Assembly (NCBI GenBank): GCA_003162255.1
Contig: PMMJ01000215.1
Location: 1-7,868, forward strand
Origin: Acidobacteriaceae bacterium
GTDB lineage: Bacteria; Acidobacteriota; Terriglobia; Terriglobales; Acidobacteriaceae
Length of the DNA stretch: 7,868 nt
Direction of reading: 5' to 3'
A program made the position numbers and the translations under genes. Shown here in pieces: positions 5,828 to 7,868 of this stretch; the stretch's first letter is position 1, and each line of letters starts with the position of its first letter. The notes under the pieces are model-generated. The model did no database searches. It saw only the letters and a list, made by a program, of their open reading frames with translations, and was not told the origin of the DNA.

Positions 5828-7180
5828 CTAGGGCATCCTTGTCAACCCGGGCAGGGTTTTGACGAGGTCGTTGTAGATCACCATCACGGCAAAGAGCACG
5901 AGAAAGACGAAAGCGGCCTGGTAGATGCGTTCCTTGATGGGCAGGCTGATTTCTTTCTGCATCAGGCTTTCGATGAGTAGGAGCAGGATGACGCCGCCGT
6001 CCAGGATGGGAATCGGCAACAGGTTCATGATGCCCAGGTTCAAACTGATGGCGGCGGTGATTAAGAGCAACGGAGTCCAGCCCTCTTCGCGGGCGGCTTG
6101 GCCAACCGCGCTGCCGATTCCGATGGGGCCATCCACCTGACGCATGGATACTTTGCGCTGCACCATCTTTTGCAGCAACTCCAGGATCAGGAAAGAGCTC
6201 TTCTTGTTGTCCGACAGGGAGCGTTGCAGCGCGTCCGGGAAATTCAACTTCACGACTTTGAGAGGGACGCTGGCGACGCCGATCCGGTAGGCAGGTTCCT
6301 GCCCAGGGCCTCCGGCGTCGAGTGTTGGTTTCACGGTGAAAGTCAGCTTCTGGCCGTTGCGGAGGACTACGATTTCCAGAGGCTGATCCTTGGTGCGGGT
6401 CAACATCTGGATGAGCGATTCCACGGCGGGAATGTCCTGCCCGTTTGCCGTGAGGATGCGGTCTCCAATCTTGATTCCCGCCTTTTGCGCGGGCATTCCA
6501 GGTTCGACGATGGTCAAGGTGACGCTGGATTCCTGCGGCGACCAACCCACGGCGCCGTATTGATTCGGTCCGAACGGCTGCGGAACCAGGATCTTCTCCA
6601 TGACCTTGCCGTCGCGCTCGATGCCAAACTTCAAAGGCTGATTCGGGCTGAGGGCATCCTTGACGTCTACCTGCTCCCAATTCGGATTCTCGATATCCTC
6701 GACCCGGACGATCTTATCGCCTCTCTGGATACCTGCTTTTTCCGCGGGAGTATTGGGATGCACCCATCCCACGACGGCGGGCTCATCGAGAAAGGCGGGA
6801 TATTCGTAATGCACCATGTACACGCCGGTGAGCAGGGCGATGGCCAGCATAATGTTCATCGTTGGTCCGGCCAAAGCGATAATGAAGCGCTGCCAGCGCG
6901 GATGCGACAGAAACTCGCCGGGATCGCCGGTGCGGTCGTCCATGGGGTTCTCGCCCGACATCTTCACGTAGCCGCCGAGCGGAATGGCGCTGATGCGATA
7001 GTCGGTGCCGCCCTTGGTGAAGCCGAGCAGGCGTTTGCCGAAGCCGATGGAAAACACTTCCACCCGGACGCCGAAATACTTGGCCACGGCGAAGTGGCCG
7101 AATTCATGAATCAGGATCATGAATCCGAGGACAATCCCCATGATAAAGATGGTGTGAAGGATGGACAAAAGCTGCGGCAT
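5828..7180 (-). CDS. rseP: RIP metalloprotease, site-2 protease family
   Basis: A 450-residue integral membrane zinc protease, the same length as E. coli RseP. The family cuts transmembrane anti-sigma factors or other single-span substrates and clears remnant signal peptides in the inner membrane. Seen: an N-terminal membrane helix carrying HEFGH at residues 25-29 (zinc ligands and catalytic Glu); GGYVKM at 69-74; a second hydrophobic stretch at about 99-123 with ALAGP; two PDZ domains (about 128-205 and 215-290, each with an AGI.xGD-type loop); NLLPIPILDGG at 386-396, supplying the third zinc ligand Asp394; and a last helix at about 419-440. The start is fixed by an in-frame TGA three codons upstream and an SD (GAGGAG). 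It lies 28 nt after dxr on the same strand, so the two are probably co-transcribed. The natural substrate cannot be told from this window. Confidence 0.95.
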   Translation of the reverse strand: MPQLLSILHTIFIMGIVLGFMILIHEFGHFAVAKYFGVRVEVFSIGFGKRLLGFTKGGTDYRISAIPLGGYVKMSGENPMDDRTGDPGEFLSHPRWQRFIIALAGPTMNIMLAIALLTGVYMVHYEYPAFLDEPAVVGWVHPNTPAEKAGIQRGDKIVRVEDIENPNWEQVDVKDALSPNQPLKFGIERDGKVMEKILVPQPFGPNQYGAVGWSPQESSVTLTIVEPGMPAQKAGIKIGDRILTANGQDIPAVESLIQMLTRTKDQPLEIVVLRNGQKLTFTVKPTLDAGGPGQEPAYRIGVASVPLKVVKLNFPDALQRSLSDNKKSSFLILELLQKMVQRKVSMRQVDGPIGIGSAVGQAAREEGWTPLLLITAAISLNLGIMNLLPIPILDGGVILLLLIESLMQKEISLPIKERIYQAAFVFLVLFAVMVIYNDLVKTLPGLTRMP

Positions 7181-7182
7181 AT

Positions 7183-7188
7183 CTCCTC
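7183..7188 (-). promoter_or_regulatory. Shine-Dalgarno sequence of rseP
   Basis: GAGGAG on the - strand, only 2 nt before the rseP ATG (GAGGAG-AT-ATG). The spacing is shorter than the usual 5-9 nt. A second GGAG (7195-7198) lies 14 nt upstream of the start. It is the only strong SD before a start codon in the window, which contrasts with nuoE, nuoF and nuoG. Confidence 0.6.
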
Positions 7189-7208
7189 AGATTACTCCAA
7201 AATTCCGG

Positions 7209-7868
7209 TTACGAAATGGCCCCGATGGGCGAGGCCTTTCGGCGGCGCTGCTGCACTTTCTTTTGAACTATTTCTCTTGCCAACAGGCGGGCCTCAGTGT
7301 CCAAAGCAAGCACTGTGTGTATAGATTCCAGATTTCCGACTGGAGTTGCAGACATCACTTCTTCGACGATCCGCGGAATTTCCTCGAATCCGATCTGCTC
7401 CTCCAGAAATGCAGCCACCGCGACCTCGTCGGCGGCATTTAAAGCGATGGTTTTTGCGCCGCCGGCCGCCGCCGCCGCGTAAGCTAAACCTAGACAAGGG
7501 AATTTGGCCATATCCGGAGGGCAGAAATCCAGATGCCTTAGGTCACCAACCGAGAAGCGCAGCTCCGAAGGGATGCGCTCCGGAAAGGTCAGCGCGTACA
7601 AAATGGGCAGACGCATGTCAGTCACAGAAACCTGAGCAAGTATGCTGCCATCCACGAATTCGACCATGGAATGGATCGTAGACTGCGGATGGACAATGAC
7701 TTGCACGCGGTCGGGCGGCACACTGAACAAGCGGCAGGCCTCGATGACCTCGAACCCCTTGTTCATCAGCGTGGCGCAATCGATGGTGATGCGGTTCCCC
7801 ATGCGCCAGGTGGGATGGTTGAGGGCCTGCGCCGGAGTGACAAAGGCGAGGGCCTCGGCCGGCGTCTC
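7209..7868 (-). CDS. dxr: 1-deoxy-D-xylulose 5-phosphate reductoisomerase, C-terminal part (partial)
   Basis: The reading frame is open to the right edge, giving 219 residues plus a TAA stop (7209-7211); the NADPH-binding N-terminal half is outside. Dxr converts DXP to 2-C-methyl-D-erythritol 4-phosphate with NADPH in the cytoplasm, the committed step of the MEP isoprenoid pathway and the target of fosmidomycin. Visible: the active-site flap HPTWRMG (fragment residues 18-24), then ITIDCATLMNKGFE (27-40), HPQSTIHSMVEF, and ALNAADEVAVAAFL of the C-terminal helical domain. Aligned by spacing with the E. coli enzyme, His209, Trp212, Asn227, Lys228 and Glu231 are present, but Ser222 is Cys (codon 7776-7778). 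The internal ATG at 7800-7802 is Met214 of the flap, not a start. The dxr-rseP order is common in bacteria. Confidence 0.96.
   Translation of the reverse strand, partial: ETPAEALAFVTPAQALNHPTWRMGNRITIDCATLMNKGFEVIEACRLFSVPPDRVQVIVHPQSTIHSMVEFVDGSILAQVSVTDMRLPILYALTFPERIPSELRFSVGDLRHLDFCPPDMAKFPCLGLAYAAAAAGGAKTIALNAADEVAVAAFLEEQIGFEEIPRIVEEVMSATPVGNLESIHTVLALDTEARLLAREIVQKKVQQRRRKASPIGAIS

Noticed and set aside
5766..6680. 304-codon open frame on the - strand in another frame of rseP
   Set aside because: It overlaps rseP in a shifted frame, is rich in Arg/Gly/Pro as expected of a shadow frame, and runs through the intergenic GC hairpin.
6098..7324. 408-codon open frame on the + strand opposite rseP
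   Set aside because: It lies antisense to a clear 450-residue protease with all family motifs, has no recognisable domain, and is explained by codon bias of a GC-rich gene leaving the opposite strand open.

Overview
The window is a bacterial chromosomal segment with moderately high GC and dense coding. Genes, left to right on the + strand: the last 17 codons of nuoC, then complete nuoD, nuoE, nuoF and nuoG. On the - strand, converging on nuoG, lie complete rseP and the C-terminal part of dxr, which runs off the right edge. Gene order and protein character, together with the small intergenic repeats, suggest a soil-type Acidobacteriota genome. That is recall-based inference, not a database result.

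Positions 1-5741 hold part of the respiratory complex I (NADH:quinone oxidoreductase) operon. NuoE, NuoF and NuoG form the NADH-oxidising module: FMN plus a chain of Fe-S clusters. NuoC and NuoD belong to the connecting and quinone-binding module. The membrane subunits nuoH-N do not follow nuoG, so they must lie elsewhere in the genome. NuoG carries one more ferredoxin-like cysteine set than the classical subunit, enough for an extra [4Fe-4S] cluster.

Positions 5742-5827 are a short convergent intergenic region with a GC-rich hairpin. Positions 5828-7868 hold rseP (site-2 intramembrane protease) and, upstream of it on the same strand, dxr (first committed step of the MEP isoprenoid pathway). 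This is a common bacterial gene pairing. The dxr product has Cys where the family has a phosphate-binding Ser.

The most unusual feature is in the nuo operon. nuoC-nuoD are 3 nt apart, but the D-E, E-F and F-G gaps are each about 100 nt (96, 104 and 99). Each gap is almost entirely a long imperfect inverted repeat whose arms are runs of 7- or 8-nt units (TAATTTG-like in two gaps, GTCGTTN in the third). The stems begin just after the upstream stop codon. At nuoE and nuoG they end exactly 6 nt before the next ATG, with the same hexamer GACCTT in between. No Shine-Dalgarno sequence is visible before nuoE, nuoF or nuoG. These look like inserted palindromic elements built from short tandem units. 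They could shape mRNA processing, stability or stop-to-start translational coupling. No gap exceeds 300 bases, and no RNA gene, CRISPR array, transposase or prophage gene was seen.
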